64,000 nt of DNA from assembly GCA_017311315.1 (NCBI GenBank), contig CM029654.1, positions 24,139,879-24,203,878 on the forward strand. Direction: 5' to 3'. Within the stretch, counting starts at the first letter, position 1. Each line of letters opens with the position of its first letter. Position numbers and translations under genes: made by a program. The notes below the pieces were generated by a model, which saw only the letters and a program-made list of their open reading frames with translations, ran no database searches and was not told the DNA's origin. Below, piece by piece: positions 46,105-55,904 of this stretch. This DNA is from Dendrocalamus latiflorus (lineage: Eukaryota > Streptophyta > Magnoliopsida > Poales > Poaceae).

Positions 46105-46248
46105 CAGACGACACACAAGTCTGCGGGAGGCAAGACACCGCAGAAGCAACTAGCTCGTGCCAACTGTGCAGACGCTCAATCAACGCCGACAATGGTGGGC
46201 GTCAAAGATATCCAGCTCATGCATTGCATCAGGGGCAAGAAGGCATAG
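46105..46248 (+). pseudogene. H3: Histone H3 with the histone fold deleted (N-tail fused to C-tail)
   Basis: From 46,105 a 47-codon frame to TAG (46,246-46,248) begins QTTHKSAGGKTPQKQLA, which lines up with H3 residues 5-21 (Lys9, Ser10, Lys14 and Lys18 positions kept). It ends VKDIQL...IRGKKA, which lines up with the last residues of H3 (122-135). The core fold, roughly residues 31-117, is missing. Residues 1-4 and the start ATG are replaced by a CT-rich stretch ending ccttgcag, which resembles a splice acceptor. The first ATG in a transcript from the TATA box is at 46,192 and would give only the 18-residue C-tail. The inverted copy (57,185-57,042) has the same fusion, with a C-to-T stop at the first codon. 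I consider the H3 origin clear; function is unknown. Confidence 0.85.
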
Positions 46249-46691
46249 AGGATCTTTGCTTGTTGTGTAACCTGCTCGTTGTTCTTGTTGTGTAACCTGC
46301 TCGTTGTTCTTGTTGTGTAACCTGCTCGTTGTTTTGGAATATTGTAATGGTAGGCTCTAATCTTAATAAAAATGGATGTTTTATGTTTGTGAAATGAATT
46401 AAGATGTGAATTGGATGTATACATGTACATGTTGATATGTATATCACAGACGGTTCTTAACTAAAAACCGTTATATATCACAGAGGGTTTTTAACTAAAA
46501 ACCGTCTGTGATTATAACTATCACAGACGGTTTTTATTTAAAACCGTCTGTGATATTTGCACTACAGACGGTTCGAAAACCGTCTGTGATGACCTCGTAT
46601 TATTACTGACCCATAAATTCAGACGGTTCACAAAACCGTCTGTGATGATGTTTTTAAACCGTTTGTGATGACCTTTTCTGTAGTAGTGGTA

Positions 46692-46815
46692 CATGTTTGT
46701 CGAAGATATATTTTGTATTAAACCTTGTGATACTTCTTGCATTTAGCTCTGAACTATCAGAATTAGAGAACTGGTACAAATATCTTGCGAGGCTGAGCTC
46801 TAATGCCGTTTAGAA
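46692..46815 (+). other. Exon-like 3' piece of the duplicated gene block
   Basis: After an acceptor-like ttgcatttag (46,746) a frame reads SELSELENWYKYLARLSSNA and stops at TAG (about 46,812). It would follow in phase after the LEPDDSGE exon (donor at about 44,242). The preceding 40 bp match the very end of the window (63,967-64,000), so copy 2 probably continues beyond it. Protein not recognised. Confidence 0.4.
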
Positions 46816-49147
46816 CATAATGGTGTTGTGAGCCTTTTTTACGGACGACTCTCGTCGAAATTGGTAGGCATGCACTCTTTATTTTCTTGTAAACTGACTG
46901 CATGCAGAAGGAAAAACTTCATGTGAACTGCAACTAGCTCAACTTCGTGCATCTGAACTCTGAGCACTAGCTGGTAAATACCTGTGAACGCTTACCTGCA
47001 TTTATGTGAACGGCTGTGTGAAAGTAAACTTGCATGCATTACATTGTTGCAAACAAGCAACACAAGTTGTCTACAAACAAGCAACACAAGTTGATCACCA
47101 TATATATTTCTTAAGCCTATGCAAGCATTAAAGATTGCGGGGTACTGTAGACAGACCATTGGAGTTGTCTTGTTTAGATGATGTGGAGGGTCACAGACAA
47201 CATGACGTTCGAGGAAGGATCATTCTATTTCAACGTATAGAATATACTTATGCAAGAGAGAGAAGCATCAGGAGTAGATCCCCAACAGAGGACAAATCCC
47301 ACAATCAAAGAAGCAGTGAATAAAGTTGGATTTGCATAGATTTCTTAATTATGTTGCGACCCATGCATGAATGGTACTCTTTGCTTTCTGTCAACCCATG
47401 CGGTGGTTGACAATTAACGAGCGATGCTGTGAGATGAGGGCTCGCAAACAGAAGGACGGACTGCACAATTTTTGTCACAAAAATCATGTAAACGAAGATG
47501 CCCTACACATTTTTAATTAGCAGACCAATCTCCACTTTATTACCAATCAGACCCGGATGAGTTTGATGGACAACATGAGGTAAATTAAAAACACAGAAAT
47601 AAATAGCACGAGAAACCATGGAACCTATAAGTACGGTTCCAAATACAGACTTAAACCATCTAATTTAGGAAATAAACATCAAAATAAAATGGTATTCAAG
47701 TTGACAATCTTCTGGCATGAAGAACAGTCTACCAAGAAACTTCGCAGAAAGCGCACATCGCAGTCTGTACTTGTCAAGCCCACAGCTTCCAAGAGTTACA
47801 AGTCTCATCAGGATGCTGCATAAGATATTGTAAAGTAGGAAAAAGAATTAGTTTGATGTGTGATCGTGCTCCTTTAATTTGTGGAATAGTTTTGAAATGT
47901 TGAGATTCATAAGAGCCGGGCCAATCGCCCAAACGTGACAACTATAAATTGCTATCGTAGGATAGCTATCCTAGTTAAGCATAGCTGGAATTATGGACTG
48001 TGTAAAAAGTTCGAAAATTGTGAAAATATTCACGAACATACTACCAAAAGTATATTACATATACAAGTACAAATTTGTAGTTGTGACTTGCGAGAAACAA
48101 AAAAAGATGAGTTGTTATGTTAAATAGTGATTTTCACCTTATCTTAAGCCGGGAGAGTTTTAATACCAATTTAATTTTCACAGGTTCACTATCTTTTGTA
48201 TTTTTTCTTAGATAATTTTTTCGTGGGAACATTTCAATAGCTGTCATGCATTTCAATTATAGTTAGCTAGTATAGATTATCATTATTTATTGGGCCATTC
48301 GTCTTTTCTGTTTCCCTCAGCTACTGCAGAGTTGTCCAATTTGTTACAGGTTTACTAACTCATGTATTCTGTCGTGGATTTTGTAAGTTCATAAATAGCT
48401 ATTTTTTTGGTATTTTGAAACATTTGTTTCTCTCAGCCTCGGTAGAGTTTGAACACCAAATTTCCTATGAGTCCACTAATTTGTGTACGTATTGTATCTT
48501 ACATGATTTTTTTCAGCTCTTTTTTTAATGTTGTGTCATGTGGTTTGCTTAAAATGGGTAGCTATCCTATTGGGTAAACATCGGAATATTACGTCAACAT
48601 TGCTTAGGTGGGTATCCACCTATGGTTGTTCTGCATGGTGTTAGAAGGGTACAAAAATTCTCCAACAACTCATGGACGTACTACAAGATGGTACAAGGTT
48701 ACCTGCGAAATTTCAAGAACTAACTCGAATATATGTGGTACATAAAACAAGGCTTTAGTATTGAGGTATATAGCACTATATAAATTTTGGGATTACTTTG
48801 AATGTTAGTGTTTGTGAATTTTGCCAAGCTTCATGCTGATCAATCTGTACATTTATATTTCAACCCGACGTGGTATCGATGCATGAAGTAAGAAATATTT
48901 TAACATGAACAACAAAGACATACAAAATATTAATCTAGATTGGCCATATAAAAATGATGTCATTTAATTTATCGTGAAAACTACTTTTTCAAAATGGTAA
49001 TACTACAATTTCTTGATAACGTTGTCCAAAACACCATCGACTTTGAAACAAATCTCCATACATAGCATTAAAAGGAACTTGTATGGAGTATTGAAATGCA
49101 GTGGAACTTAACGTATACAAAGAGATAAACGCATCAATATCAAGCAC
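46816..49147. other. Region without a supportable gene
   Basis: AT-rich single-copy-looking DNA. Small frames at 47,135-47,323 (plus) and 47,711-47,824 (plus, basic, ending in a stop) have no family resemblance I can name. A tandem pair of caaacaagcaacacaagttg is at 47,050-47,092. No transposon ends were found. Confidence 0.5.
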
Positions 49148-50092
49148 CTAACTTACCGATTTCATTGGAGTATAGAATGCATGAATTATTAGTTCATAAG
49201 TCCTCGCACCCCTACTCTCCTGGAGTACTTTATGCTCGACAATACCGCGTGCCAAAACAAGTTCTCCGGTCCCTCCAGTAATGCTCCACTCACCGTCTTG
49301 TGGAATAGTCCCCATCACTTGAAGTGCAGACCCATTGAACCTATTTTGTGCAAAAAAGGAAATTAATCTTGCATAACTAGAAAGTTTGGAATATAGCATT
49401 TAACACATGAATAGTTAATTTGGTGCCATTTTTTGTGAATTCAAGGAAAATGGACACGCACGAACATCACCACGCATGCACAATTGCACACCACATGCAT
49501 ACACACAATAGTGCGTCTTCTTAGCACACACACCTAGAATGACAGAAGGCAAGGATAAATCCAAGATCTCACAAAGTCACTAGTGAGGTGTACGTGTGTG
49601 CATAAAGGTGAACACCAGGATTTGAACCCTGACGGGTAGAGTTATACACCCACAGCCACAGCTCGACCACCCCCACCAAGAGGTGATTCCCAATTACATA
49701 TGGTGACATGGATGAACTAAATTATCCGTTAAGCCACCAAAAAGTATATTTACGAAGAAATTTTCAGAGAAGTTGCATGCAATTGTTTTATTAAGGGAAA
49801 AACTTATTACCTTGTATCCTCGAACACTAAGTTCATGGACGTGTACCAGCTAAAGCTGGTTAGACTTGAATGGAAATGCAAACCTTGCGCACGTCCGACA
49901 ATATTTGCATTTGGCCCAGGTCCATCGGTTATAGGCCAATCAGAAATGGCAGTTACACCAAACCCTTGAGGATTGCTTGGCCACTAATTGGTTGGTGTTT
50001 TCTCCTGAAGCCACTTGATTTATGTATAGGTGCATATAAAGCTCATTATGCACGAGTGCACATAGAAGAGGAGCGATTTTATAATAGGCCAT
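49148..50092 (-). CDS. Dirigent-domain protein gene, two exons, one frameshift
   Basis: Exon 1 (50,092-49,811) starts MAYYKIAPLLCALVHNELYM with no signal peptide, like monocot cytosolic dirigent proteins that often carry a jacalin domain. Then ITDGPGPNANIVGRAQGLHF and SWYTSMNLVFEDTR follow. Exon 2 (49,340-49,148) reads RFNGSALQVMG...GEWSITGGTGELVLARGI...YELIIHAFYTPM. The intron has GT/AG borders in phase (Arg codon split). A one-base shift is needed near 49,968, between NQLVAK and NPQGFG. The frame stops soon after FYTPMKS at a strong GTAAGT, so the original gene may have spliced there to a jacalin exon that I do not find. A TATA box at 50,193-50,200 lies about 100 bp upstream. Dirigent proteins guide phenoxy-radical coupling or act in defence. 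Frameshift: pseudogene or sequence error. Confidence 0.85.
49440..49700 (-). repeat. SINE-like insertion in the dirigent intron
   Basis: On the minus strand a tRNA-like pol III B box (GGGTTCAAATCC, about 49,629-49,640) is preceded about 45 bp upstream by an A-box-like stretch (tggtcgagctgtgg) and followed by about 190 bp of non-tRNA sequence ending A-rich near 49,430. That is the layout of plant tRNA-derived SINEs. No TSD was confirmed. Confidence 0.45.
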
Positions 50093-50192
50093 GGCTAGGG
50101 TGTTTCACACTGAGAGAAGAAGTATTATCAATGCAAGGATATAAGCTCTTCGCTTCGTGTCGTTCTGTATTCGAAGAGGGAAGGAGGTGTCG

Positions 50193-50200
50193 TATTTATA
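50193..50200 (-). promoter_or_regulatory. TATA box of the dirigent gene
   Basis: TATAAATA on the minus strand, about 100 bp upstream of the ATG at 50,092, giving a 5' UTR of roughly 70 bp. Confidence 0.6.
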
Positions 50201-50239
50201 GAACGCTAGAACGGTTCAGTGGAGGACTTGGGGCCTAGC

Positions 50240-50598
50240 CGGTACGTGCAGGCGCTTAACCAACGACGAACGGCCCACGAGCTCCGGAAGCAGCATGGCC
50301 AGCGAGATCAGGCGACGGCGTGAGTTGGCAGGGAGGAAGCATGCAGAGTCTTTTTTAAAACAAATGATGCCTGATACTCCAATCTAGATATATCATGTGA
50401 TGACACTTCAATATTCGGCATATTAACATGGTTTTACATGGAGAATAGGATGTGTGCAAGCAACTGGGTAGTACAATTTGTTGCAGCATCACCACATGTA
50501 ACATGCAAAACCATCTTTTATTTCACACCGCGGAGAGACCGGATTGAGACGGGAATACGCCCGGGCTAGGTCGGCCAGCCCGAAGGCCAAAAGGTATC
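50240..50598. other. Dirigent upstream DNA, no other feature
   Basis: Probable promoter-distal DNA of the dirigent gene, GC-rich at both ends and AT-rich in the middle. It ends at the insertion site of the LTR element (GTATC at 50,594-50,598). Confidence 0.5.
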
Positions 50599-51417
50599 TA
50601 ATATGGGGTCATCCTCGACGTAAAATTGAATACTTATATGCAGCCTCTCGAATCGTAGCAATCCTCCATTGCCAATGCAAGAACGAATGCTCTTTAATTC
50701 GCAAGATCACACGCGTCGGATTTTACGTCCACCAAACGAAAGCCCTGCCACGCTCCCAATTCCCAGTGGAAAGGTTGAATGATCTCAATTTACAAAAACT
50801 TATAAAATTTCTATTGGAATTGTCTTGCGATCAAAAACACAAAATCATGCACAACTCATATCTAGTATCTTCCTGTTCTCTAACTTCTCGTCACTGTTCT
50901 CTTCGTGGATATCTAGTCGTACTCCCGTCGTCTAGTCTCTCCGTTTCTTTTTATACGGCGGCTGCACTTGTACCGTGTTCGTCCGTGCGCACATGGGCCT
51001 TTGGCTTGTTAGGATTGTCTCAGTTATACGGCCAGCTCGAGGTGTTAAATATCTATTACATGATTTAATACATAATTTTACTAAATAACTAATACACGAC
51101 ACGTGAGCAAACCACCTCCTCTCTTTTACTTTGCTTCTCTGCATAGACTTTTGTTTTCTCCAGCTTTTGGCCCCGACCTCCCTCTCCTCCCTCTCGGTAC
51201 CATCTTTATTTTCATTTTCATTTTAGGCTTGTACAGATCGAGTATAGGCCTGCATATAATTAAATAAAATAGTAGTAGCTCTGTATCTTCCAGTATAATA
51301 ATTGGAGACCTAATAAAATTAGAGTTCACCTCGCAATATTTAGTGCGACTCAATAATTCTTTCCAATCAAATAATATATTTAACTGAAAAGCGCTACGCA
51401 TGTCTGTATCCACATCA
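50599..51417 (-). repeat. 3' LTR of the gag-only element
   Basis: Homologous end to end with 54,706-55,533. Both contain, on the minus strand, the same motifs near the start, GGTATTATTTTATTT-like AT-rich U3 and a GC-rich tail. The plus ORF 50,544-51,068 is an accident of the LTR. Confidence 0.88.
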
Positions 51418-51431
51418 TCCTCCCCTTCTTC
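51418..51431 (-). other. Polypurine tract
   Basis: GAAGAAGGGGAGGA on the minus strand, directly before the 3' LTR; priming site for plus-strand DNA synthesis. Confidence 0.8.
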
Positions 51432-51471
51432 AAGAAAAGACATCCTCGACTTTTGATAGCCTGAAATTATA

Positions 51472-53508
51472 CTAAATATATTTGTCGATTACTTTTCTCC
51501 TATTTATCATATCATGTACATTTGAAGGTGTAATAAACAAAAAGAACAACACATATGTATGGTATATGTATGAATCAATTATTATGCCATTCTCATTGTT
51601 TTGCACAAAGCATTTAGTACAACAGGAGCTATAAAATGTATGCATTGTAATACTGTCATTCACATCATTCTCCCTCCCATGAGAAAAAGTCGTCCTCGAC
51701 TTTGCTAAGTGCATGGACAAGTCATTAATGGGCCAAACCAGATTAAGTTGTTCAAATATGGGGAAGAAAATTTTTAGTGCCTTCCATGCTTCAACTGCGC
51801 TACTCTGATTATTTGTACGTGATTGTACATCAAATGATGAGTAAGTAGATTTAAAAAATCTTTTAAAACATGAAGCACTATTTTTGAAACACATCTCATT
51901 GTGATCACAACATAGCATAGAAACTTGTTTTTCCAAAATACACAATTTCAATTCAGCAAGATTATCACATGTAATGCATATTCGATAAATATAAAACTTG
52001 TCATCTACACCATAATCTCCGATCAAATTAAACTTATAGGTGTAGAAATAAACACTAACTAGTGATTTTAAATATGAAATTTCAGCAAGATTCTCAAGCA
52101 CACTAGATGGCTCTCTAGGATCATCAAACATGATATAGTACAAATAATCACTAGGAGATATTCGAGTAAGAACTTTCTTATGAGTAATCAATTTCACATT
52201 ATGTAAATTGAACAAAAAAATTTCAGAACATGGAATTTTCATTCGCACATATAAGTTCTCACAAGTACTCATCGTTTCACAATTACTTTCAGCACCAATA
52301 TTGTTGCCTTTATCATTTTTCTCAGTTGATGTTGGTGATGTAGGTATCAAAGCATCATGATGTAACAATAAGGCAGCAAGTACTTCACCCTCACCTATGG
52401 TTATCTCCTCATCTTTGACTTCCAATGGTGCCAGTTGTTAAATGTTTAACTCCTTATCTTCAATTTTAACCTGCGCAATGTGAGAAACAACACTAGAAGT
52501 AGACATTAATGTATTAGTTTTAAAAGCAACCTCATTTTGTCTAATATCTACCTCTCTCTTTTCTTTCGGTGTATCTCTCACACACTCAATTTTGATGCTC
52601 TCAAACTCACATATGGTGGAATCACACAGCTCACTCTTTTTAACACACTCGCTCAATTTGGCTATGTGGCTCTCATTCTCACATTGATTTTGATGCATCT
52701 CAATTATTGTATGTGTCATTGGGGCAGCACAAGATGTCTCCTTTACCAAAGGGAAAGTCCATTGTTCGGTCATTTCCTCATGCGTCACACTAGTAGAGGC
52801 ATAAGAACTGAAGTATGGACATGGATGGATCCAACACCACTCCATAGGTCTTTTCTCCTCCTCAATAGCACAATTCACAAGATCATGCACACTACTAAAA
52901 TATTTATGTTGAAGTGCAGCGGTGATCTTGGAATTCAAGCCTCCTTTGAAATATGCCATCTTTTTTAATTCACTAGTGACACCTGCATGACGCAACGCAT
53001 CTTGCAGCTGAAAATAATAATCTTGAACAGTATTACTCCCATGTGTGATGTTCTCCAAATGGCGAAGCAATCCCCGCTCATAATAGGATGGCACAAACTC
53101 ATTCCTCATGATCACTTTCAAACCTACCCAAGATTTAATGAATCATTTTCCAGATAATTGTTGCCACCAACTATAAGCATAGTCTTCAAACTTCATAGTA
53201 GCTCGCATCACCTCTTGGTCTTTGGGAAGCTTCTAAAATTTAAACACTTTCTCCATTTGCCATTCCCATTCAAGGTATTCTTCTTGATCATCACTTCTAT
53301 AGAAAGGAAGATACAAGTTATTGGGCTTGGAAGCGCACCAAGAGGAACGAAATACTGAAGATCCATTCTCATTTGGCTCACACCGAGAGAAGCGAATCGT
53401 TGAATATCCTGTCATGATTAATTGTGTAACATATATATGTGGAAAACACTCAATCTTACTCTTTTCTCTTCCAAATAAAGTTCTTACCTTTCCGAATTTA
53501 AAGGGCAA
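51472..53508 (-). pseudogene. Gag-only polyprotein, one ~680-codon frame with three nonsense codons
   Basis: From 53,508 to 51,472 one frame is kept without any frameshift, broken only by TAG (53,235-53,233), TGA (53,145-53,143) and TAA (52,440-52,438). The N-terminal part is gypsy-type gag: EEYLEWEWQMEKVF, SWWQQL, then VPSYYERGLLRHLENITHGS and VQDYYFQLQDALRHAG. No zinc knuckle follows. The last 320 residues (52,437-51,472) are Ser/Asn/Cys-rich, resemble no domain I know, and occupy the place of pol. The three stops look like CAG, TGG and CAA changed by C/G-to-T/A transitions, as expected from cytosine methylation decay. Gag would form particles; reverse transcription must come from another element. 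Confidence 0.78.
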
Positions 53509-53559
53509 TAAAAACTTACACTTGGTAGAAGCTATAATAGCAATGTGATGATTAAGTGA

Positions 53560-54690
53560 ATGTAAGAGTGTTCACAATTGCCCAAGAACGGTTATTTAGT
53601 GGAGCTTGATATGAAAGTGTATATCCTAGCAATCTGAAATTCTTGGTATTGTAAAGTTAAGTAATAATCCAAGTTAGAATATTTTGCCTAAGTGCTGATC
53701 CAAAAGATTTAAGTGAATTATATGAACACACACACAAAGATCAATGTGACTCAATGCAAACAAAGGAATGACTAAATAGAGATAATCTGAAATTGAGAAT
53801 TAATTAGCTCGTTTTGCACCAAGTACTCGGAGAGATGCTAGCCAATTGCAAAAATATAAATATAAGGGCACAAGATTGCTCAAGAAATTAAATTACACAA
53901 TCTGAATTTATGGACTCAGAACTCACCCAATTTAGCCAATGATTTTTTTTAAATATGCTCACGCTGTGGTTTTTATACGGCTACCGCTTTTTTCTCTTTC
54001 TTTTTTCTTTTGACTCAAAGGCCGAATTAAGGTTTCATTGTCCCTTGATTTTACACAGGTCACAAATATTCAGTAAGGTGTAAAATATTCAAGAGCAGCC
54101 CTAGATGCAATATCAACATCTAGTTTTAGAGATGAAATAAAATATGGATGAAGCTCAAAACTTATCTTAGTGCTCGGCTAGTTTAATTTGACGCAAAGCT
54201 AACAGCAAGCAAAATTCAGCACAAGCCTTCGGACTTGACTTCGGAGAATTGGTTTTGAACACAACGCTTTCCAAGTGAAATCAGAGGGGTATTTAGCAAT
54301 GCACTCGGCAGGTTTGGTGGCTTGCTTGGCTTGACTTGACCAACAAACAAAACCAGCCACAACAACCGGCTTTTGGCTTTTGCTACAGTACCTAACTTTC
54401 AAACGGAGTATTTTCTTAAGACGGGGTCTACAAGTTAAACGTAGTACACATTAAAAGTCCAACATCTGTACCAGCCAAAATCGTAAGTGAGTATCGGCCT
54501 CTCCGTAATTTGTACCGTAAACAGCCAAAATTCAAAAATTTCTAATGAACGAGAACTTAACAAAACTCATAAAATTAACAGGTACAAAAATTAAGGTTTA
54601 GATTTTTTTAATTTTTTAGTTTAATGGACTATAGGACAGAAATAAATCAATCTAAAAAATAAGGGTAAATAATCCTACTGAGAAAAATGT
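53560..54690 (-). other. Long 5' untranslated leader of the gag-only element
   Basis: About 1.1 kb between PBS and gag, AT-rich, without a supportable ORF; packaging signals are expected here but cannot be read from one copy. Confidence 0.5.
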
Positions 54691-54702
54691 GCTCTGATAC
54701 CA
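54691..54702 (-). other. Primer-binding site (initiator Met tRNA)
   Basis: The minus strand reads TGGTATCAGAGC, the standard plant LTR-element primer site, 3 nt from the 5' LTR end. Confidence 0.9.
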
Positions 54703-54705
54703 AGA

Positions 54706-55533
54706 TGATACGGGGTTGTCCGATCTTCTTGACATAGGATTGGATACTCACGTGCAGCCTCTTAAATTGTAGCGATCCTCAGTTGCCAATGCAAAAACAC
54801 GTCCTTTACTTCGCAAGATCACACGCGTTGGACTTCGCGACTACCAAGCGAAAGCCCTACCACGCTCCCATTTTCCAGCAGAAAGATTAAACGATCTCAA
54901 TTTGCAAGAACTTACAAAATTTCTATTGGAATTGTCTTGCGATCAAAAACACAAAATCATGCACAACTCGTATCTAGTTTTTTCCTGTTCTCTAACTTCT
55001 CATCACATACTGTTCTCTTCATGGATATCTAGTCGTACTCCCGTCTTCTAGTCTCTCCGTTTCTTTTTATACGGCGGCTGCACTTGTGCCGTATTCGTCC
55101 GTCCGCACATGGGCGTTGGGATGGTTGGGATTGTCTCAGTTACACAGCCAACTCAAGGTGCTAAATATTTATTACATGATTTAATACATGACTTTACTAA
55201 ATAACTAATACATGACACGTGAGTAAACCACCTCCTCCCTTTTACTTTGCTTCTCTGCATAGACTTTTGTTTTCTCCAGCTTTTGGCCCCAGCCTCCCTC
55301 TTCTCCCTCTCGGTGCCATCTTTATTTTCATTTTCACTTTATGCTTGTATAGATCGAGTATAAGCCTGCATATAATTAAATAAAATAGTAGTAGCTCTGT
55401 ATCTTTCAGTACAATAATTAGAGACCTAATAAAATTAGAGTTCACCTGGCAATATTTAATGCGACTCAATAATTATTTCCAGTCAAATAATATATTTAAC
55501 TGAAAAGCACTACGCATGTCTGTATCCGCATCA
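54706..55533 (-). repeat. 5' LTR of the gag-only element
   Basis: Begins TGATACGGGG and ends CCGCATCA in plus reading, TG...CA borders. Downstream the duplicated target GAATC follows at 55,534-55,538. Confidence 0.9.
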
Positions 55534-55548
55534 GAATCGGGCCGAATT

Positions 55549-55904
55549 GTAACATCCTCAAAATTAGGGTATTTGAAAATGTGGATTTTTTTAAAAAAAT
55601 TATTTGCATCTTATTGGCACTAGGATTTTCTTGATTATGATGAAGGATTTTAAGAAACAGGAATTCATCATAATAAAAGTTGAGTAGAAAAGTGGCAACC
55701 AATAAGAATTTAATTCAAGTAAAATGACGGATCTGAAAAGATGATCCAAAAAATGAGGCAAGAGAATTTTTGCTAAATGAAAGTCCATTCATTAAATTTT
55801 AAAACTAAAACCAAAGCAATAATAAACCAAAAACAAATCATGAGCTCAAATTCCAAAAATAAAGTGAGAGCTTTAAAATTCTAAACTATGAATTGAAGAG
55901 AAAC
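55549..55904 (+). repeat. Gypsy LTR 5'-end fragment (+)
   Basis: Begins TTGTAACATCCTCAAAATTAG, the usual TGTAACATCC start of grass gypsy LTRs, and is cut at 55,904 by the CACTA end at 55,905. Confidence 0.5.

Larger units (their letters stand above)
45188..46688 (+). mobile_element. Non-autonomous CACTA (1,501 bp) carrying a deleted histone H3 gene
   Basis: Ends are CACTACTACAGAAAGCC and ...CCTTTTCTGTAGTAGTG, with a GTA duplication (45,185-45,187 and 46,689-46,691). ACAGACGGTT repeats lie at both ends (45,225-45,400 and 46,440-46,670). The same local sequence without the insertion is at 63,963-63,990 (tttagtacatgtttgtcg). The centre holds CCAAT, E2F-like and TATA motifs followed by a fused H3 fragment (separate entry). 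No transposase. Its right end matches that of CACTA-1, so a CACTA-1-type TNP2 probably mobilised it. Confidence 0.92.
50599..55533 (-). mobile_element. Complete non-autonomous LTR retrotransposon with gag only (TR-GAG-like), 4,935 bp
   Basis: The LTRs are 50,599-51,417 (819 bp, 3' LTR) and 54,706-55,533 (828 bp, 5' LTR), closely similar along their whole length. The 5' LTR begins TGATACGGGG in plus reading and ends ...GCATCA; the 3' LTR begins TAATATGGGG (first TG changed). The PBS TGGTATCAGAGC (complement of 54,691-54,702, matching initiator Met tRNA) lies 3 nt inside the 5' LTR. The PPT GAAGAAGGGGAGGA (complement of 51,418-51,431) abuts the 3' LTR. The probable 5-bp TSD is GTATC/GAATC (one mismatch). 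The single internal ORF has a gypsy-type gag start and no protease, RT, RNase H or integrase. Confidence 0.9.

Noticed and set aside
49580..49690. Possible true tRNA gene on the minus strand
   Set aside because: Only the B box fits; the acceptor stem and anticodon arm cannot be folded, so a SINE is the better reading.
49870..50238. 122-codon plus-strand ORF
   Set aside because: Antisense to the dirigent exon 1, which has clear domain residues and splice borders on the minus strand.
50544..51068. 174-codon plus-strand ORF
   Set aside because: Mostly inside the 3' LTR of the gag-only element and not conserved in the other LTR.
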